Shown here: in pieces, positions 23,570 to 35,052 of the stretch
Position numbering within the stretch: the first letter of the stretch is position 1
Layout of the letters: each line of letters starts with the position of its first letter
Assembly (NCBI RefSeq): GCF_025698545.1
Contig: NC_068570.1
Span: 3,410,001-3,474,000 of the forward strand
Length of the DNA stretch: 64,000 nucleotides
Source: Gossypium raimondii
Taxonomy: Eukaryota > Streptophyta > Magnoliopsida > Malvales > Malvaceae
Reading direction: 5' to 3'
The notes under the pieces: model-generated
What the model was told of the DNA's origin: nothing
The model's input: only the letters and a program-made list of their open reading frames with translations
The model's database searches: none
Position numbers and translations under genes: made by a program

Positions 23570-24500
23570 GCAAAAATGTGGTGCAGAAAGCTATTTTATT
23601 TATTCTCATTGTGGAACCGAATACCATGGAAGTTAAAACTATCCCCTTGGGAATTTTGATACAGTCATGGTGTGCATCTTTTAAGTATAACCCATGTGAA
23701 GGTCCCAACATTTGCAGCCAAGCAAAGTTGAGTAAATAACTTCTGCTTCAAGCTTGGGCTGATACATTGGAATTCAAAGCTAATCCCTGTGAGAGACGAG
23801 AGCTTACCTTTGATAAAGGGGGACAAGTGCACAAAAGGGATCTCTTTGTAAGTTATTGAACCATGGATGTTGTTCCAGCGGTAGGCATTTAAATTTTTAC
23901 TTAAATCTTTTTTTTTTCTTCTTATTTCATATTCATTTTGTCATTAGTCTAAGTTAGCCAGGGAATGGAGGTTTTTGAACTATATATGGAGGGGCAAACA
24001 TGTGTTGCCTTGTCCTTTGAAGGTTGAAGAATCTGAGGATGTGGGTGGATCTATTTTTCTGTGCTTTCAGCAAAGCATCCATAGGCCGTAGAGGCATTTA
24101 TCCGCTCTCATTTGTAGTTTTAAGATGTAGTTTTATGGGAGAGCCCCTTACTTGGACATCTCTTACTGTCTTTCACATTTTTCTAATTCCTCCATGTTTG
24201 TTATTTTCAAATGTGTTGTGGTTAGTATCTGACTGTTGAATTTTATTATTGTTCTTGTTAGCCAAAATGTGAGAGAAAGGGGTAATAAATGCCAAATATG
24301 CATGGACCATAAAAACTTCACCAAGACACTGTTCTTTTTTCCGTTTAATATTCAATGTGGAAATGATCAAATTGACAGGAAGTTCCATTTAGTGATGTAT
24401 GGAAAGTGTAGTATATATCAAGTACACATTGCAGGTCATCTCCACCATGTGAGATTCCCATCTTGTATCCACTACAACCCCAAATCTTAAAAAAGGGTGG
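23570..24500 (+). other. 3'UTR and 3' flank of the AFB5-type gene
   Basis: Non-coding, less AT-rich than the surrounding intergenic DNA and free of recognisable repeats, as expected for a long 3'UTR. 'gtaataaatgcc' at 24282 is one possible polyadenylation signal. Confidence 0.4.
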
Positions 24501-25370
24501 GGGTGGTGGATGGTGCATGTTGGATGGTCCTGCCTTATAAATTTTCTCATGTCCTTAGTAGCTTTGAGTTGATGAAATTTTAATGGAGTTTTCAGCTGTT
24601 TTGAGGTTGGTAAAAGTAGAGTGATTATATTAGGAGTCGGATGATATATTACTCTTATTAAAAAAATGAGTAAATTTGTTAAAATCTGGCGAGGTTGGAA
24701 GTAACTAAACTATGACATGTGGCTTATTATGCGTATTTGGATAATAGATGTGGCTTATTATGCGTATTTTATTATGCGTATTTGGATAAGTTTTTAGTAA
24801 CAAAAGTAGATTAAATTTTAATAAAAAGATTAATTTGTTTTTTTTGATGAAATATATATAAACTAATTTGTTTATTTTTTGAATAAAAAAATAAAATATA
24901 ATTTGATGTTGGAGCTTTAGGCAGTGGTTGAATTGGACTCTTGTTATGTGCTCTGACTTCGCAATGCAGATATATATATTAATCTCTTATATGGAAGGTG
25001 GGACCAATGATTTGATGATTTGTCACACCCCCTGTGTTCGTGTTATGAAGTAAAGCCAAGTCCACAAGAAAATGGTGACTCTCTCTCTTATAATTAGGAT
25101 GGAAAATCTATCAGCCCTTTGTTTGTTGGTGTTGTGTATGGCAGGATGGTAAAAGCTAAGTTTATCATCAAAGTGGGATCTGACTCATCTCACTGTGTAA
25201 TTGAGTAAGTGATGGGGAAGCAAAGGCTTGGCCCTTCTTTCTTTCTATCCACTTGTAGGACTAGACTTGTTCTTCCAAGGTCTTCCACACATTGCTTGGG
25301 TTTCTTTTTTCTAAGTATTATAAAATTAGTATATTCATATTATATTATAATTAGTAAAATTTTATTGTCT
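24501..25370. other. intergenic DNA, no gene seen
   Basis: A short tandem repeat of 'gtggcttattatgcgtattt' lies at 24719-24786. 25010-25310 is lower in A+T with no open frame of note. Confidence 0.4.
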
Positions 25371-26040
25371 TTATAATAGAAGTTAGATTGTATTTTATCT
25401 TTTTTATTAAGAAAAATGAATAAATTAGTTATAATGCGTTAAATCAAAGAATGAATCAGTCTTTTATGTTAATAACTTAACTCATTTGTATTGTTAAAAC
25501 TAGCTTGGCTGATGAAATAATTTGATAGTAATACGTGATATGTGATATGTATTTCATGCTAATGTAGAAGGGCAAGCTTTTAACGGTAGAAATGGATTAA
25601 ACTTTTAACGGGATAGTTTACTTTCCGATCTAACGTATAGGGATTAATTTGTTTAATTTTTTTAGTAGATGTGCAAAATGCAATTTAACTCCTAGTGTAA
25701 GGGTTTTATGGTACTTTTTCCTATTATAATCGTGTTTAGAATATTAAATTAGATTTTAATAGTTTTGAGCACTGTACAAGAAGTTAGATAGATATTTTGT
25801 CCCCATCATAAAAAATAGAGTAAATTAGACTCTATACATTAAATAAAAAAAAAGTAAACAATTCATTTCTGTTAAAATTTTATCTATTTTTACTGTTAAA
25901 AATTAAAGTGTGGCGAAATAATCAAATTATTTTAATCTAACGTGTAAAGAGTAATTTGTTTATTTTTTTATTAAATGTAAAATATAATCGAACTTCTAGT
26001 ATAAAAATCTTCATAATACTACACCAAAGATAAGAAATGC
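25371..26040. repeat. two adjacent family A inverted-repeat elements (old)
   Basis: Phrases such as 'ttaacggtagaaatggatta', 'gggattaatttgtttaattt' and 'gggttttatggtactttt' (25375-25725), then 'aaaaatagagtaaattagac' to 'atctt...cataatacta' (25800-26020), match the better copy at 30912-31301. Confidence 0.4.
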
Positions 26041-28840
26041 ATGTCATCCATTCTCTCCTGGTTTGAATGGGGGATGCCATTGATGTAAACTGCATGGTAG
26101 CCCCTGCTTTTATTTTCCTCTTGTCATCATCTCTTTACAGTTTATGCCCTTTGATTTTTATCTTTAAATCTTTGCTTATTTCAGCAAACCATCCTTGTCA
26201 ATCTCCAAGGAAAAAAACAGTGAAAAGGACCATACATTAGGTGAGGATTGTGCCATTGGATTCACTTGGGAACTGCCCCTTTTGATGGACCTATTTCTCC
26301 TACTCAAACATATCTTATCATTTGAAAAAGAGACTTCAATTTAATTGGATGGCCTTTGATTTTATTATTTATTTTCAAAAAAGTGCATTACCCTCCCACT
26401 TCTGGCTATGGCTGCCTTGCCTCCCACATTTTCACTATTACAACTACAAATAACAATGCTTGGTCTTTCTTCAATTTTTCATTTTCATTTATATATAAAA
26501 TGTTGCACCAACAATGAAGTAATTAAAGGTAAAAAGACTTGTCTACTACATTTCAATTTTGATATTGAGTAAATTAATTTCTTTAAAAAAATTAGAGTAA
26601 TTTAATCCTTATAATTTCAAAATCGAGCAACGTTAATATTTTTTGTCAATTGTGCATAGTTTTTATTGGTATGATAATAAATTTAGCCTTTGATGTGTAA
26701 ATGTTGCAAACTGAATTTGTTAAACTAAAACTAAATTGACAGAATGTGTAAATGTTATAGACTAAATTTGTTAAATCAAGACTAAATTGAAAGAATGTGT
26801 AAACTTTAAGGGTTAAATTTGTCAGTATATCGATACAAATTATATACGATTGGTGAAAACATTAACGTTATGATTAATTATTCTTAATTTTATTTTTAAA
26901 GGATCGATTTATTCAATATTAAAACTGACAAGTATAAAGAAATATAATTTTACCAAAGTTAAATTCCATTTAAATATCTTCAGTTTTGATGATTAAAAAT
27001 TTGTACACAAAAGATTTTCCTCTTTTAAAAAATTTATTTGCCATATAACATATCCTTCAGAAAAGCTAGCAGCCTATGGCTATGAGCATAGACTCTCTTC
27101 TGTACAGTACTATGAAAATTTATATAAAAAAATGTTATTAAATAATTAAGAAATTTCACAATAATTAGCAAATGCATGAATGACAAGTGAGATAATATTT
27201 TTCTAATATATATTAAGATAATTTGAGTTTTTTTTTAGAAATAAAAGTAACAGAAATCGACTGCATTAACATAATTTTAATGGGAGTTCACTTTAGTTTC
27301 GAGTTTTGAAGATCATCCAATAATAATGCTCGAACACTCGTTGGAAACTCTGTAAAAGTATAAACCATGTTTAAATCTTCAATAGCCATCTCCGTTAAGT
27401 AATCTGTAACCTTATTTTATTCCGTTGAAATCTGAATAATTTGAGGTTTTTAAAGATTATTTCAAATTTAAATTAAATTTATTTATATTTTTAAATTATC
27501 TTCCTTAATAATAAATTCTCTCAATAATATGCATATGAAATTTTATTTTGAAATACCCTCACGTTTTGGTAAAACAAAAAATTAAATCTAATTTTTCTAA
27601 ATGATCTTTTGGATATTTCAAGTTCTATTTTATATTTAAATTAATTTTTTTGAATAATTTCATTATAGGTTCTGATCATATTTTCTCTTTTTAATACAAT
27701 AGCTAGAATTATCCATAGTCCCTCCCCAACTCATAAATTGGAGGATATATAATATACCTGAACGCACTTGAACCCACATCCTCCCGCATTGACAATAATA
27801 CTCATATTAATCGAGCAGTTTGAAAAAAATATCATTCGTTAATGATACCAAGAGAATATATTCACACTTGGCAAAGAAAAGAAATAGATAGCAATTATAT
27901 TTATCACTAGCTTTAGAGGTAATCCTTTCATTATGTTTGATTGAGGATTGCTATAATATCATTTATGAACACCTACACCTATTTTGTTATTCTTTCCTCT
28001 TTCATTCAAAAGTTCCACAATTTTATCTCACAAACACATTTCAAAAACATAGATTTAAGTCTCTACATATGTATACAAGTGTGCGAATAAACGATAAAAG
28101 AATAAAACGTATCGATTCTTGACGAACAAATTTCTTTTCAGCGACCAAAGACTCTTGAATTGAGTGATAATAAGGTGTTCGATACCCTTTAAGTAAGATA
28201 TTGAGTTCAAATTCTGCAAATAGGGATAACAATATTAAGTGAGCTTTGTCTCTTCTTTAGAAGTCCAGCTTGACTCGACTCCTAATTTAGTTGGAGCCTA
28301 ATGTGACTACTAAAGACTAGAAATTCTAAAAAGAAAAGTCATGAGCAAGTTGTAGCAAATTGGGATAGTTGAGGCAATCTTTATTACTATTGATTGGCTT
28401 TATTGGTAAATTGACCTTAAACTATACCCTAATTCTCATATTGATCCTTAAAGTTTTTTTTTCAAAAACGGTCTATAAACTATCAATCACTCATAAAAAT
28501 CAACAATTTAATTATTCAACCTTTAATTGTAAAGTAAATAAAAAATTGTATACGACAGCAAGGTTGAATGTTTAAATTTTGATTTATCATATTTTAAATC
28601 AAAGAAATAAAATAAACAATTTAATCTTCGTAAATGTTTGAGAAGATGTTGAGTTTTGAGATATTTTTTTTCAAATCATTTTAAAATATGTCATGTTAAT
28701 TTTACTTAAATACGAGGATGAAATTACTCAATTTATAATAAAAGAACTAATTTACTTTTCACCCTAAGTTTAATCTAACTCTCAAAGAAATTTTTTAAAG
28801 ATTTTCTTAAAACATCAAAATAGATAAAAATAACATTGAG
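26041..28840. other. intergenic DNA, no gene seen
   Basis: 26040-26470 is a low-copy-looking, less AT-rich block without an open frame. 26690-26830 holds a diverged tandem repeat of 'gaatgtgtaaatgttatagactaaatttgtt'. The rest is AT-rich with tRNA-like repeat words at 28150-28230. Confidence 0.4.
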
Positions 28841-28844
28841 ACTT

Positions 28845-29115
28845 CTGTACCGGGAGTTGGATAACATTTTACTCTCTTTATTAAAAATGGCAAACTAATC
28901 ACTATACGTTAAATTAAAAAGTAAATGCATTTATTCTTGTACTGTTAAAAACCTGCACATATTGATATTAAATAGTGACATGTGACGTGCAACGTATACC
29001 TCATACTGATTTATAAGAACTAATTTTTAACAGTAGAAATGAATAAAATTTTTAACAGAAAAATTAATTTACTTTTTGATATGATACAATAATCTCATTA
29101 TTACGTTTTACCCAC
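28845..29115. repeat. inverted-repeat element, family A copy
   Basis: 'ggcaaactaatcactatacgtt' at the left and 'aaaattaatttactttttgat' at the right flank an interior with 'gtgacatgtgacgtgcaacg', the same layout as 30912-31301. Confidence 0.4.
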
Positions 29116-30565
29116 CAAAATCTATGAAATTCAAACACAAATTCATGAACTCACCAACTTCACTTCTCACCTCCAAAAGAGGGTAAACAGGGTCTATGGC
29201 TGATGTGTGTGAGAGATGGAACAAGGGGCCCCTTTTTCTTTTTAATTTCACTAAAAGCTGAGAGAGACTTGAAACATGTCACTAATCTGAGAAAAGAAAT
29301 GAACACTTAACCTTTCAAATAAAAAAGAAAGTGGGGTAGTCTCTCACCCCTTGCCATCAAATTGGCCTTTCCACAAAAGTAGTGTCAGATATCATCTGAA
29401 GCTGGTCAAAAGAACCTTGAAAAAGGAATCTCAGACCCTTACTTATTTTAAGTTTTTTCATGGTGGAGCCCCATTTGGTCAGAATTGGCATTGCCCTCCT
29501 TCAACTTAACAACAAAGAATTTAATAAATCAAGAACCATCCATGAAGAAATCTCCAAGCTTTTGGACAAAGCTTACACATCAGACCAATTTTTATTGAAA
29601 TAAAGTAAAGATGGGATTTAGTCCCTATAAAGTCTGCCTAACCCTTTTTCTTTTCCATTCCTTTTTCCTCCCCCCTAAGCATACCAAAATATAATCTCAA
29701 AGAAAACTCAGGTCAAATTGTGTATAATTTATTAAAATATGTATTTTCAGTCTTGAGACAACTTTTTTTGTTAGGCCATGAAATAATTTAACATGATTTA
29801 TTTTTAAAAAAAATATGGTGATATATGACAGATATTTTTATACAGTTTCATAAGTATTACTAGAGTATGACACACAACGATGAAGGTGAGATAAGTTAAT
29901 AATAAACATATTAAACATATTTATTAAAAGTTTATATAGAAAACAAATAAAATTTTAGTTGAAATGGTGAAATTAAATATTTTAAATTTATTGTATAACG
30001 GGTTTAAATCTCATTATGATTGAGTTTTTCTAAACCTTAAATAAAAGTATAAAAAGACAAAAATAATATATTAATATTTCTTACTTTATATATAAAAGAT
30101 AAATTGGTGTCAAATTGACTCGTAAAACCAACTTAATCCGAAGTTTTAATATGTCTATAAATATTTTTCCTACTTCTTGTCATTTCATTTTTAAATGTGA
30201 AAAAAAAAAAAGGTTGTCCACCTGTACTAAAAAATGCCAAGCTATGTACTCATCACATGTTTAAAAGAGAATAACCCTCGTTAGATGAAAAAGCTGGTCT
30301 CCAGACTGAAAATACTTGCTTCTAAAAGTAAAGACTAAAAATAATGGGATTACATTAGAAGGGCTAAATCTACAAAAAAATGCATAGTATAAGAACCTTC
30401 TATAGAAATTGACCACAATCCAATGATGCAGACTTTGTTATGGACAAATAAGAGACGCTCCAATTGAGGGGCAGTGTCAAACCACCATGATTACAAAACA
30501 AAGGGTATTCCTTTTGATGGTTATCAACGGTAAACACTTTGAAGTCCTAATCATGAAAATTGGAA
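29116..30565. other. intergenic DNA, nothing recognised
   Basis: 29120-29700 is low-copy-looking and purine/pyrimidine mixed; 29700-30565 is AT-rich. No coding region with domain or splice support. Confidence 0.35.
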
Positions 30566-30593
30566 TTTAAGAAAGGAAATATCCACTAATAAA

Positions 30594-30750
30594 GTGACTT
30601 ACCATCATAACCGTCGCCAAAAACTTATGGTGGTGTTTAGAGCATTGAGCCATTTCGGGTCCTTGTTGTCCGTTGCACGCTACCTGCTCCAAAAAGCCAG
30701 TAAAAGAGTGGTTGTGTTGAACCCCCATAGCCAGTGAACATGGTTCCTGG
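30594..30750 (-). other. unidentified coding-like segment
   Basis: On the minus strand a CAG acceptor near 30750 and a strong GTAAGT donor (30597-30602) bracket about 150 bp of balanced composition. More than one frame is nearly open, and one reads GYGGSTQPLFYWL before a stop. I do not recognise the product. It could be an exon relic or captured sequence. Confidence 0.2.
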
Positions 30751-30911
30751 TCAAATGTTTTACAAATAAGCATCTAGAAAATATATGATGTCATGCACAT
30801 GAAAATTAAGAGAACCTGTTGTGCAATGCAATGGTTAAGAGGGGTAAAGCAAAAAATATTTATTATATAGTGCTCCCCAGCATGACTTTATTTCTTAAGA
30901 CATTATAGATA

Positions 30912-31301
30912 GGATAAATTGCGGTAAAAGTATCATGGAAGTCTCTATATTAGGAGTCAGACTGAATTTTACTCCATTTACTCAAAAAATGACAAATTAA
31001 TCATTATACATTAGATAAAATAGCAAACTGCTATTTTCTGTTGAAATTTTTATCTATTTTTACTATTAAAAACTGGCATAGGTGATAGGATAATCATATA
31101 ATTACATGTGGCATGCCACATGTAACTTATTATGACGCATAACGACTAATTTTAACTATAGAAATAAATAAAATTTTTATCGAAAGGACCAATTTGCTCT
31201 TTAATCAAATGTATAAGAACTAATTTGTCCATTTTTAAATAGAAACAAAATGTAATTTAACTATTAATACAAGAGCTTCCATGGTACTTTTATCGATAAA
31301 C
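30912..31301. mobile_element. inverted-repeat element, family A (best copy)
   Basis: About 390 bp with inverted arms near 100 bp: the left arm (aaaagtatcatggaagtctc ... gacaaattaatcattataca) is mirrored by the right arm (tgtataagaactaatttgtc ... gagcttccatggtactttt). The centre contains the palindrome 'acatgtggcatgccacatgt'. No coding capacity. Diverged relatives lie at 1425-1700, 25371-26040, 28845-29115 and 50285-50540. Confidence 0.65.
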
Positions 31302-31879
31302 TATGAGATGATATATTCATAGAATGATATTGATGGCCTACTTGTAAATATGCTAAACAAATTATGAGGACAAGGGAAAGTTTTTTTTTTACAAAAAATG
31401 CAATTTAGCAAGGGCAATGAAATGAATGGCACTAATAGGGGCTAAAATAACAGTGTAACACATTTATTTGCAAGCAAATTAAGCTTTCATACAATGAGTA
31501 AAGCAATATAGGTAAGAACAGTAGTAAACGTAAGGGAAATTTGCCATCTTTTTCTTCTTGTTTTTTCTTTTCACATCTTCTGAAATATGTATGTGCCTCA
31601 GTCGAGATTCCATGTAAGAAATCTTGTTCATGCCATGCACTTGCGTCTTTTTAACCCCCAACCAAACTCCAGATTAACATTTCTGTATTTATAACTTGAT
31701 GCTGTTAAATTTTTATGGTTTAAAATCTAGTCCCTGCGAATGCCAGCAATGAAGTACATCCCTACATGGTTTGTGCAGAAATTGATAGAACAATACCGCA
31801 GTGGTGGACTTCACAATGAAGAAGCAGAATATACTACTCAGGGCCAAACGAATCTCCAAACTTATTTTTCATTGATTTT

Positions 31880-32040
31880 TTCAGGGGAATATTCCAACCT
31901 CCAAAATAGTACACACATCACCAATTGGAGTAGCTTTCATTTGAACTTTAACCACAATTTTAAATTCTGCTCCTGGTCGTGGAATCATGTCCTCTATCTC
32001 CAAGGTAAACCAGGCATCTATCAGGAAGGAAGATATTTTG
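31880..32040 (-). other. unidentified coding-like segment
   Basis: An open minus-strand stretch after an ATAG acceptor-like site encodes about 45 residues (WFTLEIEDMIPRPGAEFKIV...) with protein-like composition and stops at 31877-31879. It lies 3' of the last recognised exon of the PDX3 pseudogene but does not match the expected end of that protein. Origin unknown. Confidence 0.25.
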
Positions 32041-33289
32041 AAGTGAAATGTAACTCTAGTGAAAATCCACTTTTTAATGTACAAAATCTGCATTTTCTGA
32101 GAAGTGGGATGGTTTCTTCTTCTTCTTCTTTTAAATAAAACAAATTGGGTAGGGAAGAGCTTTGGGTGGCTTGAACTTGCATGAAGTACTGCCCAAGGTG
32201 ATTTAACTTCTTGAAAAATATTGAAAGCATTGTCAGCTTAAGCTAACATGGAGTTGACTCAATTATCATCCGACATGGAAATAGCATTTATCCAAATATA
32301 GATCCTTAAAAAGGGTTCATATTATCCAAGCTCAAACCTTTATATATGTGGTTTGAACTTGGGATAGATTTTGGACAAAATCCTCTTTCATTCATATTTT
32401 ACAGCCTAGTTATTATAGTAAGCAACTAGTTGTGCAAACGAGATGGCTGTCCTTGTCAAAACTCAAAATGCTCAGGTCGAAGTCTATATCCTCCCCAGTG
32501 TTTAGGCTTTGGAATCAAACTCCTACAACAAGGAAAAACATGAGGATTTTTTGTTCTGATTACTGTCACATTTGAGTCTCAAGCTTTTGATATAACTAGT
32601 CATTTATGACGATGACCTGATGACCACGTTAGATGCAGATTCTAGTGTCATAGTGATAGATCTTTCGTCTTGCGATCTGTGCGGCCTTAGGCGATCCGTT
32701 CGTCCAAACTCGCCTAAGTTAGCCTTTACTTAAGTGATGATTCATTTAAAAGTCCTCCAAGGTACCAATTTGTATAGCGGAAGTAAACTTATGCCAAAAA
32801 AAAGCTACAAATAACAATAAAAAGCCACAAAAAAGAACGCATACAGGTGTTTGAGTAAATGCTCTCAGAATTCTATTACTCTTAAGAATTCACATACAAT
32901 GGAATGATTTACAAGTGAGGGGGAGATTCTTTATTTATAGTTGAGCTCCTCCAAAATGAACGGTCAAGATTAAATTACATCGACGGATGAAATTAGTCTA
33001 TCCCTTAATTTTGGGGATTTACAAGATTACATCATATCATATCATATCACATCAAATCTATAATATATGATTTCCCTACTTACTAAAAATAGCCTAAGTT
33101 GCCATATCTTTGTTATCGGGCCAACCAGGCTTCAATCTGACAAGCTTCTCCAACAGTTCTTTGAATCGGGCCAATTCTCGTGGGCTAAATGTTCCCCATC
33201 TAATCGATAGTCCTCCATGGGGTGCATCTTGTGCCACAGCCACGGGCTTTGCACTTTGTCCCGTGACATTCTCCCCCACCTATTCTCAC

Positions 33290-33960
33290 AATGCCCTCGT
33301 TGCGACTTCCGAATGGCACTGACTTGATTCACCTTGAAACTCTCTCGTTGCCTTGGTTTCCTCCTGACTTGTCTTGCACTCAAGTTGTCCCCTCTTTCGA
33401 AACCTTTGCCTCGACTTCCGTCGCCTCTTAACTTGAACCGTTACACTCGTTGGTACATCTCGTTTGCAAGAAGTCTCCGCTCTAACTTGCCCCAATTTTA
33501 ACTTGTTCCTTTTTGAATCGCTTTCATTCTCACACCTTGGCTTCGTATTGCCCATAGTCCCTCGGCCTCCTTGCTTATGAACTTTGAAAAGGCCCTACGA
33601 CCTTGCCAAGCCAACAAGTCAGAATTCAAAACACTATCAAAGTGTTCACAATGTACCTTACTCGCAGCATTTACTCGTCTCGACTGTTTCTGCATCTCTC
33701 ATTTTTCCTTGAAACTCGATGCACAACCCACCTTTCCCAAAGGTGTCGGCTCCACAGTCGAATCTGCAGGCTTTATATCAATCTCTTGCGCCACTAACAC
33801 TTCCAAAAAGGCTTTTGTAGCATTCCGTTCTATCGAGTCAATGTTACTCCCATACGAAACATCCTCGACTAGTTGGATTGACGACAACACCTTTGTCCCA
33901 ACCTTTACATCTCGATGCACCGGCACAACAATTTTTTATAACAGACTGGTAACAATATGA
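33290..33960 (-). other. unassigned open region inside the Gypsy-type element
   Basis: Between protease and polypurine tract, where a full element would have polymerase genes, 670 bp stays largely open on the minus strand (for example 33926-33699 and 33695-33498, with LLAWQGRRAFSKFISKEAEG) and on the plus strand (33571-33960). No YVDD reverse-transcriptase motif or HHCC integrase finger is visible. Function unknown. Confidence 0.3.
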
Positions 33961-34040
33961 ATTTGATCGACCCATGGATATAGAGATGTCTGAATCCTGT
34001 TAAGGAAGTTTAATCCAAGCACATAATCGTAATCATCTAA

Positions 34041-34277
34041 TTAGATTACCTCGAATTCTTCCTTACCCTTCCATTCGCCGATTTGTAGCTCCACATTATG
34101 AATTACTCCCACAGTTGGGGCCTCCTCGAAATTTACTGTCTTGATCTTCCTATTCAATTTCTTAATCGAGATACCAAGTTTCCCTACAGCCTCCTTCGAT
34201 ATGAATAAGTCCGATGCTCCCGTATCGACAAGAGCACTCCTCTTTTGACCTACAATGTTGATGACTACAAACATCAA
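34041..34277 (-). pseudogene. retrotransposon aspartic protease domain
   Basis: About 78 residues containing ALVDTGASDLFIS, the active-site motif of retroviral-type aspartic proteases; the element at 32646-36138 carries it after gag. Truncated by a stop at its end (EFEVI). Confidence 0.75.
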
Positions 34278-34452
34278 CTTTTCTCCACAATTCTTTTTCT
34301 AGGAATGAGCACCATCAAATTGACCATCGATATCTTTTTCTCAATAGGCTTTGCCTCTTCCGCGTCATCATTCCTCTTAATAGCCGAAACTGAAGATACC
34401 TTTGGGCAGTCCTTCTTCATATGCGGTCCCTTACAAAGGTAACATTTCAACT

Positions 34453-35052
34453 TTACCCTCTTCTCTTTCGGGCTGTTAGGTCTCCACTTCTCATTTTGTG
34501 ATTTCCTATTACCACCGTCGCTACTACTACCATTGCTATAATCGCTATGTCCCTCTTCATCTTCCTCATGGTACCCACCATTGCCCTTCTTTTGGGCTTG
34601 GAAGATTTAAACTTGTCTATTCTCGGAACAAGTTCCACTAAGGACTCCACTACCATCATGGCATTGGTAAGTTCCTGAACTCCTTGACGTTGCAATTCTT
34701 GCTTCACCCATGGTTTCAACCTATCCGTAAAAAAGAAAAATGCTTCATTCTCGTTCAAATCAGAAATCTCAAACATGAGTTCACTGAACTCCCGCACATA
34801 CTCCCTAACCGTGCCTCGTTGCGTAAGCCACCGCAACTTTGCTCGAGCTTCATCCTCGACATACTCAGGGTAAAACTGTGCTTTGAACTCCTTTTGAAAC
34901 TCCTCCCAAGTCTCAATCTCAGTCCCACCATGTCTCACATCAATAGACCTACGTCGCCACCATAACAAAGCAACATTAGTAAAATACATAGCAATAATAT
35001 TTCCCTTTGTGGTATAATCCTCGATGTTCATCGCATGGAAGTATTGCTCCAT
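34453..35052 (-). pseudogene. retrotransposon gag (Ty3/Gypsy type)
   Basis: 199 open residues with the retrotrans_gag core (ALLWWRRRSID, WEEFQKEFKAQFYPEYVEDEAR, YVREFSELM, WVKQELQRQGV). Upstream gag sequence (35288-35060) is in other frames, and the zinc knuckle downstream is also out of frame, so gag is broken by indels. Confidence 0.8.

Noticed and set aside
25010..25310. Possible gene in low-copy intergenic DNA
   Set aside because: Less AT-rich than its surroundings but with no open frame, splice pattern or domain.
31740..32138. Plus-strand open frame of 132 codons
   Set aside because: No splice support, ends in a Ser run and overlaps a minus-strand segment with more protein-like composition. 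No domain recognised.
33571..33960. 129-codon plus-strand frame as an independent gene
   Set aside because: Lies inside the Gypsy-type element opposite its coding direction. Kept only as an unexplained open region.
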